The translations under genes and the position numbers were made by a program. From assembly GCA_907165065.1 (NCBI GenBank), contig OU015532.1, positions 36,126,339 through 36,190,338 on the forward strand: a stretch of 64,000 nt of DNA. Reading direction: 5' to 3'. Shown in pieces: positions 1 through 13,090 of this stretch. The DNA is from Caprimulgus europaeus (Eukaryota > Chordata > Aves > Caprimulgiformes > Caprimulgidae). The number at the start of each line of letters is the position of its first letter. The first letter of the stretch is position 1. The notes beneath the pieces were generated by a model. The model was not told where the DNA came from. It did not search any database and saw only the letters and a program-made list of their open reading frames with translations.

Positions 1-3000
1 TGCAACCCAAACGTATGCCCAAAGACTTTGTAGCTGTGCAAGAGCTAGCTTTAATTACCTAGCTCAGGTACTGATAACGTAGCACAGATTAGCTGCTCAA
101 ATATTTAGTTTTCTCGGGCCAGTTTTCCATCCTAGGCTGAGTCTCACATCGCTGTGGGTAGACTGCTAGTTCTGGCAGACTCTGCCTAGACAAGCTGTAT
201 CCTTCAACAGAAAGGCTGCTCAGCCTTTCACTTCTACATCAATGATTGCAAACTGGTATCCCATGGGAACAAGTCCAAAGCAATCCAAAAGCCCCACCAT
301 GCCACCAAGCTCTTCCCATTATCTCGTTTTTTTCTTGAGCATGCTCCATAAGGACCTTGGGTGCAGTTTTGTGAAAGGCAACCACAGGCAGGCTGTGCTT
401 TCTACTCTTGGCCTTGTGGATAATTTGATGTCTCTGCCTCTGGTGTGATGCATCTGATGCCTTCCACGGGTGCTGGATGTATGGCCAGCACGCTGCCTGC
501 AGATGTATGTGCAGGTGAAGGGGTTGTGGACCCAGCAGCATCTGGCTGAGTGCCTCGTCGAAGCAGGTCTTGCACAAGGACTGGGGTGCTGCGGGTGGCG
601 AAGGCAGAGGCTGCAGCTCCGCAGTGGGACAGTCAGTGAGGGAAAAACTGCTGCTTCAGCACTCACAGGCCAAAGCAGAGCAATAAATAACTACTACAAA
701 GGGTTGAACTGGGGACTCCAAGTACCTGTAACGTGATAACGGTTGGAAACGAACGGCCTGTGGAAGCACTGAGTAAACAGGTCAGGAGGTTCAGTGACTT
801 CACGTATTGGAGAGATTAAAAATTACACATTACAGAACGAGGAGGAGTCAGATACATCTCCTTGCTGACAACCAAACAAAGGCCAACATGGCAGCACGAG
901 CTTCACACTACTGGGGATTCAACACCAGGACTTTCACAGCGGCCTCTGAGCACCTGCTGCTGCTTTGTTATCTTCTTAGGGGAAAGGATCAGGGCTTATT
1001 TTTTTCTGTATTTCCAGCTACCCTTGCTGAGGATCCAACTGCCTCAGTTTTCTTGCACAGGCAGCGAGAAGCAGTTATTTGCTAGGTCAGCTTTAGATCC
1101 CTGGCTTCTCTATGAATCTCTCACTGGGCTACTTCTATTCTCAAAGAGCCTTCTAAATAACATATACAGTTTCAAGCCAAAAGGGAATTATGCTGTCCAG
1201 GCAGCTGTGGTTTATTTGTGTCAAGGTGGGGGCACTAATGTGTATTTGGCCATTCAGAATCACTATTCTTTCAACGTCTTCTAAATCTCAGCTTCATCAT
1301 TCCTACAGAAACAGTGTCTGGTAACTATTCCAACACCTTAACTATTAAAATGCTGGAATCGGTTTCCCCTTTCTCTGCCTTTGTCTTTGCATTTTTTCCT
1401 CCCAACAGGTTAAAAAAAAAGCATGTGTATAATTTCCCACCTCAGGATCAATACAACAAAAGTTATCATTTTCATGCAGTGAAGAACCTTGATGTTAAAA
1501 AGTTGGGTGTAAAATTATATATCTGAAAAATTGATGTTTCTACACTGCTATCACTTCTCCAACTAATATTTCCTTCTGTTCTCTAAATTTTCTTTCCTTA
1601 AAGCTTTCATTTTGTGGCCCTGCCAAGCTGTCTATATTTTCCTAAATTCTCATTTCCTCTGGCATGCGTTTCTTGCTTATAGTTACAGTAACTAAAAAAA
1701 AAAAAGGACAGAAAAAAAAAGATTCTGCACTGAGCCCAATTTCCAGTCTGTAATCTTCTTTTTTAATATTGCTTTACCACCCTCTTTATTCTCATGTTTC
1801 TGCTTGCTGCAAATTTACCTGCTAGGTTTGGCAACTATTAATTCACTTCGTTTTCAGAACTGTTCTAAAAAGAACTAAAGCAGCAGCACCCTGGTCTGAT
1901 GCCTCTTATAAGTTTCTGTTTGCTGTGCAAAGGTTTAATTTGTGCTTCACTCCTGCTGGTTAGTCAGGGTGCCACATCTCTTCCCTCTTACGCCTCACTC
2001 TTGTTTTTCACAGCACCAGTGTTTTCGCATTACTCTGTCTCTTACTTCCTTCCCCCCTCCACAATATAAGTAGGGGGGGTGGAGGTGTCAGCTCGTCAGC
2101 ACTTAAGGCTAATTCCTGAAACCCATGCTGAGCTCTCTGGGAGGATGGATCACCACCTAGCTCAGTGCTGAATTAGCTATCCTGTGCACCAGGTTAGACA
2201 GAAAGGTGTTTTGTGACTTGATTTTTTGGGGTTACATGAGTATACCCTGCTTATGCAGGAAATGGCAGAAAAACAGTGTTAGGAAAAAGGCAATGAAAGC
2301 AGCACTGCTTTCTAACGGAGCCGCAACACCATGAGTGAAGGGAATGACCGAGGATTTAACTTCTAGTAGTACCAGGAGCAGCAATTTCCCCCAAAACACT
2401 TCCTGAAGTATTCTGAATCTTCACAATCCGATGAAGAAATAAGTATTTTTCAGTCCTTATTTACAGGGATAGAGTGAGTCATCAAGATGTTATTGCCCTG
2501 ACTTTCAAAACAACAAGTCCATACTTTGTTCATTCGGTGCTCCATGTGCTTACCATAATTGCAGGCGTCATCACGGTACGGATACACACACGTACAGGGG
2601 AGGCATAGTCAGGGACACTCCCACTGCCCTGAAAACCTCGTGCCCGTGCCAGTGCTGGAGCTGGGAAGGACCTTGGCATCCAGCTCCCTCAGGCCCCACA
2701 GAAGACCTGTGCTGCCTTCAGTAATGTCATCTACAGCCAGGACTTGTAGAGGAAGACTTTGCTTGTATCAATCTCTTTCAATGTACATGGAAAAATAGTG
2801 CCAAGTTATTTTCCTAGGAAAAGAGGAGGAACATAACAAAACCATCTGCACCAAGCCAAGATCACCTGTGACAGAGCTTAGGGCAGAGAAGGACTCTCTC
2901 TAAGGGGAGTAGGGAGATGAGCAGTGGGAGGAGAAACAGGAGATCATAGTTTTTACACTTCATCTAAAATTCTAACTCTCCCCCTCCTCGAAACATTAAA

Positions 3001-3530
3001 GAAGTCTGGCATCCACAACACACTTCTTTCAGAGAAGGCAGCTTTCCCTGCCTGGTGCTGCACTGCGAGGTGAGAGGGCAGGGGGCGAGAGACTGCCGAG
3101 TGCTTCAGTCCAAATGAGACCTGGCTGCCCCTTGGAAACCAAAGTGTGCAAGGAACACCTCTTTGCTCCCGCTGTCTTCTAGACATACATCCCAGCTTGT
3201 TCTACCAACTGAAACCTTGGAGCTGCTGTCTTTCAGCTGTCATGTTTTCAGTCCTGGTGGGAGGGGTGGTGCTCCTAAAGCCTGCTCCAGGCCCGTGTAC
3301 TTTCTGTCAGAAAGAGCTGCTTCTGTTAGGAAAGTCTCTCCCCACCAGCCATCTCAAGTGTTTTCAATAAGCTTTTCTGATCATGAAATATTAGGAAACA
3401 GGTCCTAAACCCAGAGGTAAATCAAACTGCTCTATCTAAAAGCAAATGACATTCATTTTTGTCTCTATTTTAATATCTTTTGTTCTGTGGATGAAGGAGC
3501 TGATTCTGTTTTCAATTTTACATGTACTTA
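1..3530. other. Intergenic sequence, no gene recognised
   Basis: Short overlapping open frames at 239-1284 lack any recognisable domain and have no splice context. I see no CpG island and no repeat family here. It lies beyond the 3' end of BMF. Confidence 0.6.
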
Positions 3531-3531
3531 T

Positions 3532-3582
3532 GGAATCATAGAATCACTTTTGTTGGAAAAGGCCTTTAAGATGCTGACTTGA
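3532..3582 (-). mobile_element. CR1 LINE 3'-end fragment
   Basis: A short piece reading GGAATCATAGAATCAC and then TTGGAAAAGGCCTTTAAGAT. This is the reverse complement of the CR1 3' terminus (octamer tail plus adjacent conserved bases). It is severely 5'-truncated. Confidence 0.75.
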
Positions 3583-6500
3583 ACTGCTACAGAGAGAAGG
3601 AGATGCTAAGCTCCCAGCTGGGAATTACTTAGCAATAGTATCTCCTTTTGGAGAAAAAGCAGGAAATTCCTGCAGTGTTGGGTTAGAAAAAGATGGTAAA
3701 GCATGAAGAGAAGGCAAGCATACCCAGCAAAGACACCCAAGGTGTGAATCCTCCTTGGCTACAAGCCTACAACACAAAGCTGTGCTCTGATGGAATCTAT
3801 TACTTTATGAGTGTGCTACCTTTAAATGTTTCTGAGTCCTTCAACCATTTTCCTCGACCTTTGTGATTTTTCTGTATATATTCAATGTACTGCAAAGAAA
3901 GACCAAAATCCCAGTTTTAAGAGACTTTTGAGGACACCTACAAGCAGACCTCAGGAGGCACCGCTGGGAGCTGAGGTGCAGTGTTCTGGGCAGAAATGCT
4001 TTGGTGGCTCTTGCAGGAGGAGCTACAGGGACCACGCAGAGCTCTTCCTGAGAAGACCAGGTTTCTGGTATATTCAGAGATCTTGATGGGGAGTGAAGGC
4101 TTTTGATAACTCTATAGGAACTTGGCGTCCATGCGTTTTTTTCTCTCTCTCTGGATAAAGTCTTGGCAGCTGCTCCAAGTCTATTTTAAACAAAGCCAGT
4201 GATTTCTGGAGAGATGGAAAACACATGAAGGGCACAATGAAAAACAAGCAGAAAACCTGACTGCAAGACAGGGGGAAACAAGAGTGATAAAGAACATTGC
4301 TTCCTCCTCTGGCAGGCAGGCAGGCAGGTTGAAGACCCCTTCACCACATACCACCATGCCAGGGCTTCTCACTAGGCTGCCGTCACGGTTCCTGCTCAAA
4401 ACTCAGAGCTTTTCCCTGCTGAGCTCCACTCCCTTCACTGGTGACCCATGCTGCATGTCCCTTGTCTGGAGCACCCAGATGCTGCTGGCAGCAGGAGCTG
4501 GCAGTTGTGGCAGAAAAAAAGCAGCAAGAGACACAAACAGCAACGTAAAGGCCAGGTCCATTACAAAAACTCTGGTACTCAAAACAAAAATAAGTTATCT
4601 ATAAAGAATGTAATTATGGTCAAAGCCATACATCTGACCTGGGGCCAAGAAAGGGCTGTTTATAACTGTCAGTACGTAGAGAGATGAACCTGTAATTTAT
4701 GTATGCTGGAACATTATAATTTCTGATCCAGAAGCCTCCTTTCCTGTTGAAAAGCCTGGTAACTAAGCCTTGCTCACTTGGATCATCTGGGATATCCATG
4801 CAAATCCTTTTCCTAAGCTCAGTTTAAAACATTACGTATGTGCATACTGGGACATGTCCTGGCTCTGTGACCTGGCCTGGCCTGTGTTCCTCCTGCCCCT
4901 GGCATGAAGTGCTTCCCAGGGCTGTGGACTGGGGAACTCCAGCAGGTCAGTCACACAGACAAGCACCTAATATGGCCTCACATCTGTCTTTAGGTCCTGC
5001 CTACACAATCCATATGATCAACTGCCTCTGTTGCTTCCCCTACGCCTGGAAGATTGCTATTACATGCTGGGTAGTCTCTGTGTGCACGGGAACCTCTCTG
5101 GGACAGGGAGGCTATCTTTGCTTTGTTTTGGAAGGCACCCAGCTTGCTCTCAAGCCTTCAACGAGCAGTCAAGAAATGATTCAGATGGAGAAGCAGAAAC
5201 ATAACTTGCCTGGGCTTGACAGCATTTCTTTATCAGTTCCCTGTTCAAATCAAGTTAGGCTGGCAATGACTAAAAGTAGTGACTGCCCGGAGGGTGTTTG
5301 GTAGCTCCTGAAAGCTGGTGCTGTTTTGTTATTTTGGTGCAATTCTTTCAGGAGATGTCCATGACACACACACACAAATTGTATCACATCTGCTACTGTT
5401 GGTATCCTTAGAAGCCATCCCAAAAGACAGATCAAGGACTGAATAAGCATGAAAACTTTGGAGAGAGAATTAGATGAAGGATAAGATATGTTAGGTTTGG
5501 CAACACTATAACCTACCACAAATTTAAAAATTGTGAGTCAGACTCAAAAAAAAACCCCAAACAAAACCTAAACTAAAAAACAACACTAGAAAATGCTTTT
5601 TAAAATCCTTTTTCTTTTTTGTCCTGCCTTTCAATTTCCAGTTCTACCTGCCCAGTCCTAGGGTCCCTGTCAGTTTACAAACACTGCCAACACTCCAAAT
5701 GTCTTGCAAGTGAGACAGCTCTGTTGAAAGTTAAACATCAGAAGTCTTCCTGCTATTCTTGGCTCTGGGAGCAGATTGTGGTCTAGTGGTTACAAGCATC
5801 ATGGCCATCTGAAACACACCCATGTTTGGGTCATCTGCAAGACATGAACCATGGACGTCTGGTTGCAAGAGCACAAATTTCCAACCTTAGGGCTAACGAA
5901 TCAGATGCTAACACAGAAGTAGGAACAAGGTCAAGTTGCTTCACAAAGTTCTCTTGCAGAAGGGTGACAACAAGGATTGTAGAAGGTCCTAATGTGGGAT
6001 TTCCTTTCAAAAGGCTATGCAGCAAGTAGATCAGATGCAGTTCTGTGAATTAGAGAGCTGAGTCCCATTGCAAGCTTTGCTCAAAGTGTTCTTGAGTCTC
6101 CTAGCTGTGAATGGAACCATTAACCCTCCAAAGCCTGAATATGTGGCTCAGCATGCTGAAAGACATCTCAGTCAGCATAGGTGCTGAAACTGAAACTACA
6201 TCTGACAAGGCCTTGCCTGGGCCAACTTCTTTTAATTATTTTGTTTTCCTCTGAACTATCATCACCATGGAAATTCCTGCAGCAATGGACAAAACCACAT
6301 TCTTTATGACAACTGACAACAATGGGGTAGGACAAGGAGGTTTGTGCTTGAGCTGTCTGTACTGTGTTTACCTGAAGATAAACAGAAGTCTCTGAACATT
6401 CCACTGAGATTCCCACTCATCATTACATTTAAAAAAAAAAAGATGCCAAAAAGGTAGGGCACCTTTCCTTATGTGTTTTAAGGGCAGAGATTCTAAAATG

Positions 6501-7965
6501 AGCAAGTGATGACCCATTTTTAAACCCACTTAGGGCATGCTTTTCCTCTATATAGAGCACACATTCCTCTATCTCCTCTGGTAAACGTACAGAGAAGTGT
6601 TGAACCTTTCAGTACAGCCAATTAATCACTAGTTGGCAAGATGAAGAAGTGCTCTGGACAAGTACCAACTCAAAACAAGTGAGACATGAGAAACCCTATC
6701 TTATCACAGACAAAGAAGTGCAATGCACAGAAGTAATGTCCCATTATAGAACTGTGTCTATTTTGAGATTAACGAAATGCACTCCCCTATTTTATACAGT
6801 TACACATAAGGAGAAGCAGAGAGACAAAGGGAAGTTAACATCCTAACTTTGAACTCTACACCCAACTTTCAGGGGCCTGGCCACTCTTTTGGCTCCACCA
6901 CCCTGAACCAGGCACCTGAGCTGTCCCTCAGGCAAGCTAAGAAGCAGTAGATGTCTGTAAGTGGAGGCCACTCAGGCTGGTGTCCTCAGTGGGGAGACAG
7001 CTGGGAGGGCCCTAGGCACATAGAAAATGAGGAGAGTGTGTCCACTTGATACAGTCCAAACTGGGAGACTGACTCCAAGCACTTTAACTAAAGATCACAA
7101 CGCAGTGAAGTAGTAGGAACTGCCACATTTACCATGTCAAGGAGAGACCCCCTGTAGATGTGGGCTGTGGTGACCCCCTTCAGCGAGGGAGACTCTCCCA
7201 AGCCAGCTTCACAGGCGGCTGGTGCAAGCCAGGTGCTCTGCTTTGGTTCTTCTTTTCCAAAGGGCAAGTGAACTACTGTGGTGGGAGTGAGGATGGTTTT
7301 GTTTCTGTGGGTGAGGCTACCTGAAGGAAAAATGCCTAGTTCAGGTGGAGGCATAAGGAGCACACAATATCATCTGCAGATAACAGCTTACATCATTAAA
7401 CATTTATTTTTCTGATGAATCCCTGATTGATTAAGTATTTTGTTCATGTTTGGGCACAACTTGAGGCACTGTTTAGTTTCCCCAGTTATCTGCTCCCAAG
7501 AAGCATGACTCACAATGGGACAGGGAAGGAAATGAAGGGAAATGCTTTGCTACATCCGACTTTGCAGCAAGGATTGTCATGTTGTTGTTACTAGTGTAAC
7601 CCCAGGCAGGGATATTGCCATGCAGGGGCACAGACCTGGCTGCCAGACCGGCGGTACTTGGGTGGTGGAGCCAAGCTGCTGCTCCCAGGACAGATGTGCC
7701 AAACCATCCTGCTGGAGCCTTGGCCATGAGTCCCACACGCTGCCGGCCCTGCTGGCAGAGCCAGTGGCTGCAGGCAGGGTGCTGGGCACCTCCAGATGCA
7801 GAGCCTTCCTCAAAAGCCAGCTGCAGCTACTTTGAAGTCAGCAGGAGCTTTTGCCAAGGAGTTCAGTGAGCTCTGGGGTGCGTTAGTTACAGAAATGACT
7901 TTGGTGAGGTTTCCTTGCAAAGTGACACGAGGACGTACAACCAGGGTGTTGGAATATAATTAAGA
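3583..7965. other. Intergenic sequence with one possible MIR relic
   Basis: No recognisable gene. The longest open frame (4840-5304, plus strand, 154 aa) has no domain I know and no supporting splice or promoter signals. A GGCA tetranucleotide run lies at about 4310-4328. Confidence 0.6.
5768..5860 (+). mobile_element. Possible MIR-type SINE relic (tRNA-like head)
   Basis: A tRNA A-box-like stretch GTGGTCTAGTGGTTACAAGC is followed by sequence loosely matching the MIR head up to the TTTGGGTCATCTGC segment. Divergence is high. Confidence 0.4.
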
Positions 7966-8100
7966 GAGAAAGAAGTTAGGATGGATATTGGGGAAAGCCT
8001 TTTGTCAGTGAGATTTATTAGTAGGTACAGCAGTCTCCCGAGGGAAATAGCAGAAAGACATTCACTTGGGATGTTTAAAATTAGAGTAATGAGAGTGCCA
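7966..8100 (+). mobile_element. Old CR1-type LINE relic (3' ORF2 region)
   Basis: The order of motifs is as in the CR1 tail: GGATATTGGGGAAAGCC, then CAGTGAGATTTATTAG, CAGTCTCCCGAGGGAAATAG, and CACTTGGGATGTTTAAAATTAGA. The last three correspond to the encoded W-N-x-LP-x-E and later region, with many substitutions. Confidence 0.55.
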
Positions 8101-11100
8101 GTGAATATTCTATGGGGAGCGTGCTGGCACTGACAGACACAATGAGCTCTGGGACCCTGTCCTGTCGGAGGAGGGCTGTGTGTGAGCACCGAGGAGACCG
8201 GGAGAGCTTGCTGCTGGCTGTGGAGCCCTGGCCTTCCCTGTGCAAAGGGGAGCAGTGCCGGGAGTGCCGCAAGCTGCTGCCCCGGCACTGGAAATCATGG
8301 GCAGGTACGTGGAGAAGACCTGTTGGGAAGACACTGGAATCCTTTTTATAATAACATCTCAGCATCTTCTTGCCAAATGATGAAAGGGAAGGGGGAGTAC
8401 AGCAGGTGACCACAGGTAGGGTGGGGGGTCAGAGCAGCCACCCTCCCCCAGGACTACTCTGCCTCCAGTGGCACCTGCTGAGACCCGGCCAGGAGAGCAG
8501 CAGTCTCTCATGGAGAACGGCACCTCGCTCCCAGCACACTCTTCAGCCACTTGTGCTGGCAGAGAATTAAACCTGGCTCCAGCCTGACAACCTGTTTCAG
8601 CTACCTGCAAAGAAAGTTGTCCCACACTGTGAATTAACAGTGTTCCTGCCCCTTTCCATCGCGTTCCCAAACCCACTGCTGCTCACCCTGTTTCCTACAG
8701 GCTGGTGGACTCCTTAGGAAGAGCCATTTTCTCAACCAGCCCCCCCACTTATCAGTAGTGGCAGTAAGGCTGGTAGCAAAGGTGTCCAAAAGTGTGAATT
8801 TCTCAGCAGTGTGGGTGACCCTGCTGTTCCACACTCAGCTGCTGGCAGAGCAGAGTTGTGGTCAGGCTGACCACCGTGGCCAGCCCTGAAACATTAATGT
8901 AAGCCCCACTCCCCTGCCTGTGCCCTTGTTGTCTCGGACTGAGCTGGCATGTCCCGATACCACAGTGGACTGCTACAACAAATCATCTACAGCAATTTAA
9001 AAAAAGTGGTGAAGTACAACAGTTGAAAAAAGCCACTTCTTTACCAATTCCATTATCTTTTCCCATCTATTTCTGTTGAGATTTTTGCAAAAACTCATAG
9101 TATTTTAAGAAGTCAAGCCTCATTGTCCTCTTATTAAGAGCTAACTGTCTCCATGAAAACATAGTTTCATGACTGTTGCTGTCGTGATTTGAGCAGCAGA
9201 CGTAAACAGGGTCATCTCCAGCCATAGTGGGTGGATGTTTAGTTTATAGCACTGAGGTTAAGAGTGAAAGCGTGTGACTAAGAGCAGAAAACAGAGGAGC
9301 CTTTGTATACATCAAGAGCCCTGAGGCAAAACACAGAGAAGGAGAATGCTGACACAGACTTTAATGGAGAAAGAAAAGAGTCCATTATGAACGTTACAGA
9401 GAACATAATTCATTTAAGAGAAATCAAGATTTAAAGGACTTATAGAGGGGAGAATGAATACTGACGTCAGTGCATCACGCCTGGTGGCTTGTTGTCAGAG
9501 TCTGTACGTGTGCTAGGGTACCACGCATCATGTCAGGTGGAAGACAGCTCCCTGCCAGGAATTATCATCCACTCTTTTGTTAGATTCCTGTTGGAAACAG
9601 GTTTCTTTCAGTTCAAGCTTTTCAACAGGAACCAGTGATAGGCACAATGAAGCAACTGCAGCTCTTGCATTTTAACACCAATATCTCCCAAAACTGTCAA
9701 AAATGGCTTTTGGGAGAGTTTTTCCTTCCCAAACCTCATCTCTCCATAAACAGAAAGGGGAGCAAGGGGCAAAAGAAGGAAATGGGGCTGGATTACTTCT
9801 GAATTACTTAGGTATGAGAGCACAAGGAGAAAGCTGGTTAGCAGGGCTGCTTCCAAGCTTTCATGCACATTGCAGAGACTAAGGACCAGCACATTTACTG
9901 CACCGTAAAACAATGTTATGAGTGCTTGAAAAATATTCCCCAATCCATATACTGTAGTGGCTTCTGAACCTCAGCAGCCGGAGCCATGAAAACAGAGTGC
10001 TTTGTGCAGTAGCTTGCGCAACCAAAGAACTTTCTCGTCCTCAGAGTGCTTTATTATTTTTAACGAGACAGGCTGAGCACTACTTGATAAACATTTTTTT
10101 CCTTGAAGCAGTAATCCTACTTAAACTTTTTACCTTGTCCCTACAGCATACCACTAGGAAGTTAATAACAAAACTCATTTTCTCTTAAAGTGCTAGTCAT
10201 GTTAGTACTGAAAGTGAGGGACATGTTGTGATTGCCATGAAAGAGGCCATGGCTGGAAATAAATTGAAAGTGCCCTGTTAGTGTGCAGGCTTAGTCTTTT
10301 AAGAAGAAAGCTTCTCCAAAGTACAATTTCAAGGATATCCAGTTTCTTTCAAACTACAAAAAAACCCAAACAAAACAAACCCCCAAAAAAACCAAACAGA
10401 AAAGTATTGCTGTCTAATACGAACGTTTCAGCCTGTGGTGGTCGGTCCTGATGCCTAACCCTGACAGTGTTTCCATGCACCCTGTGTCTCCTTTGCCATG
10501 GCCAGGTGACAGCAGGTCATGAAAAGCCAAACCACAGAGCCAAGATTAAGCCAGGAGGAGATGTCAGAGGAAGGGAGGCCGTCCATACATCTGTGCACTT
10601 GCCTTTGCTTTGAGCAAGGTGCAATGCATCCTGCTGCTTTGGCAAATGCTTCTAGGGTGGCATTACAAACTGTTTATTTTTAAAAGCCATTCTTCTCTTT
10701 GATACAAGAATTATTAAAGCTTTCAAGAGCAAGACTTTAATTAATGGTGAGAATTTAACCACACGAGAATGAGGAAATTCAGAGCCAACCCTCCCATCTA
10801 AGTCAATCTCACTTCTGTCCCTCCATATCAATGTGTGACAACAGGCCCTTTCACGGTCACATGAGGCTGGCCAGGGGACACACTTCTCACTAGATCTAAT
10901 ACAATGAAAAGAAAAACTGTCTTTTTCCCCCTGTGGTCTTAGATGCACATGTGGCTTTTCATACCACACACATCATGTGTTCTTGGAATGAAAGGCCCTT
11001 TTGTAACCCGCACACACCAGCCGAGGCAACTTAACATCGGGTAGGATTGTTAACTGGGCTCCCTAAAGCCTCCCATGAACACTGCGCCAGCAGCACCGCG

Positions 11101-11849
11101 CTGGAGGACGAATGTGGTTGAAGGAATTTGACCACCTATATTATAAATAATTTGCAATACACACACTGCCATTTCTGCTCCATGCAGGTTAACTACTGTT
11201 ACTTAATGGAGGTAGTTTTTCCCTATAGGAACAGAGTAAAACTTAAGGGCAGGCCTGATGATTACCAAAACGTGTCTTGCTGTCACTTGGGATGGCCACG
11301 ACTTTCTCATGTCTGTGTTTGAGGGACCCATTACCACTTTACAAGCCCTCTCAAAGCCAGGGCCACCTTCCTCCACTGGCTTTACGTCAGAAGACCAGTG
11401 AGAACTGTATTTCTGTGGTAGGATTACCAAGCAATGAGTCTTTATCCTCAAGGCCTGGGTGCCTTTGACTGTACTTGCGTAGGCGGTAGGTAAGCAGCCA
11501 TCAGTCAAAGGTCACATTTTGCATCCCACGTACGTCTTCAGAGCTCTTCCTGATCTGCAGCAGCAAGTTAACCCTGCAGCTCCAAGTGCCAGCAGTTCTC
11601 TATCCCAGTGTGGGAATATATCTCCTTGAAAGGCTATTTCATAAATTAAATTACACTCACAGAGAGCGGTCCAATCTGGAAGGAAAATCTTGTCTCTGTT
11701 GCAGGGCCTAGTATTAGGGGTGCATATAAAGGATCTACCAGGTATTTTCAAAGTTGAATAACCTAAATTGTATCACTGATTTGGGCAACTCCAGAACAGG
11801 CCAGCTGTGTAAATGCCCTCCATCCCTTAAAAAATAAAACAAAGAACAC
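8101..11849. other. Intergenic sequence downstream of BMF, nothing recognised
   Basis: The part from 8110 to 8880 is moderately GC-rich with many overlapping chance frames on both strands. The rest is AT-rich. An A/C-rich stretch lies at about 10356-10400. I see no gene, no CpG island and no clear repeat family. Confidence 0.55.
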
Positions 11850-11868
11850 AGACAAAGAATTTATCAAT

Positions 11869-11874
11869 TTTATT
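11869..11874 (-). terminator. BMF: Poly(A) signal AATAAA, proposed distal end of BMF
   Basis: The minus strand reads TTTTTAATAAAATTG, followed 15-40 bases downstream by TTTGTCTGTGTTCTTTG, a good GU-rich downstream element. Cleavage would fall at about 11845-11858. Confidence 0.6.
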
Positions 11875-11927
11875 AAAAATTGTACCAGTTATTAGAAAAA
11901 AAAAATCCAAGTATTAAAGTATTAAAA

Positions 11928-11934
11928 AGCACCA
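11928..11934 (-). promoter_or_regulatory. BMF: miR-29 7-mer seed site near the BMF 3' end
   Basis: The minus strand reads TGGTGCT followed by T (7mer-m8), about 55 bases upstream of the proposed distal poly(A) signal. Sites near a UTR end tend to be more accessible. Confidence 0.4.
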
Positions 11935-12050
11935 AAGAAAGAAAGCACAAAGCAAATATACTGCACAGATACACAAAAAAAAAGGAGCTCTGCCCAGTCA
12001 CCATTGGTACAGGCAGGAGTCCTGGAGGCACACAACCAGGATAAACAAAA

Positions 12051-12058
12051 TGCTACAT
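12051..12058 (-). promoter_or_regulatory. BMF: miR-221/222 8-mer seed site in the BMF 3' UTR
   Basis: The minus strand reads ATGTAGCA, the full 8-mer match to the miR-221/222 seed. BMF repression by miR-221 is reported in human liver cancer cells. One such site is expected about once per 65 kb by chance, so its presence is suggestive but not proof. Confidence 0.55.
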
Positions 12059-12601
12059 TCTCACTGGGTCTCAGTCCATGGCAAAGAAGGTGTGTGCACT
12101 TCAGGACTAATCCAGACAGCAATCTCACAGGAGAGCATCGGGTTTGCTTCTGCAGCAGGACAGTCTCATATTCTGGTGAATATCAGAACCCATGGGGAAA
12201 CCCTCAATTGAGGGAAAGTTTATTAAGTACATTGCAAATTCTAGCTCACCTTACCCTTTTTGTTTTCCAGGTGAAGGACTTGGAAGTTTTAAAGAAAAAG
12301 AAAAAAAAAAGTAACCCACTGAAGTAGAAAAGTCATGTGGGAAGGGGGGTAGAAAATGTGAATCCATATTTCACAGTACTCTCATCAGTGAATTTTACTG
12401 AGAAACGTGTCAGACTGTATTACATACCACTGAAGAGAACAGAAGAGATGATAGAGGATTAGTTTTACCAAAAAATCCCAACAGCCTAGATACCCAAACT
12501 CAAATTTAGTGGCAGGATTTTCAAATGCACCCAGTGGAAACAGACATACAAATCCCTTGGGCTGTTTCAAAATTTCCCTTTTACACACCTAACTTCTGAT
12601 A

Positions 12602-12607
12602 TTTATT
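12602..12607 (-). terminator. BMF: Possible alternative BMF poly(A) signal AATAAA
   Basis: The minus strand reads TTAAATAAAT with a GGTGTGTAAAAG stretch about 20 bases downstream. Use of this site would remove the miR-221/222 site (12051-12058) and one miR-29 site (11928-11934) from the transcript. Confidence 0.3.
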
Positions 12608-13052
12608 TAAGGAGATACTGGCAATGCTGTGTTTCCATCACACCAGTCTCTCCCTCTTTTGTCATCAAAGTTTCCTTTCAGAATAGTCTGATCAAAACTG
12701 GAGCTGAGGAATCTGTGACGATGCTCTCCTGGAGCTGTGTCCACAAATCAGGGAGACTCCTTTAGATTTAAGAATAACTTTATACATGCAAAATTTCCAT
12801 AATAGATTTTAAAAACAGGTTAAGAATCTACCCTTCCCACCCCTCCGTTCCCCAAAGGCAGCAAAGAGTCTGAAGACAGAACTGAAACATGGCTTTAAAA
12901 AACAGCCCACAGACATTAGGTTTCGCTTCCCAGAAACCAACTTCCAGCATGGGATTCACAGGAAGAGACCCTCCTTTCTGTGGCTAAGGGGGAAGGTGAG
13001 GCACGTGGAAGAAAGAAGGGTCTAAGGGATGCCAGACGGCATTCAGTTTAAG

Positions 13053-13090
13053 AACACACACGCACACACACGCACACACACCCGCACACA
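13053..13090. repeat. (CA)n-type microsatellite with CG interruptions
   Basis: Alternating ACAC with interspersed CGCACA units over about 38 bases, inside the proposed BMF 3' UTR. Confidence 0.9.

Noticed and set aside
4840..5304. 154-codon plus-strand frame
   Set aside because: Cysteine/tryptophan-rich translation with no family resemblance and no gene context.
1..11849. Search for SRP14 exons (the mammalian neighbour on this side)
   Set aside because: No frame resembling SRP14 and no CpG island that could hold its promoter was seen.
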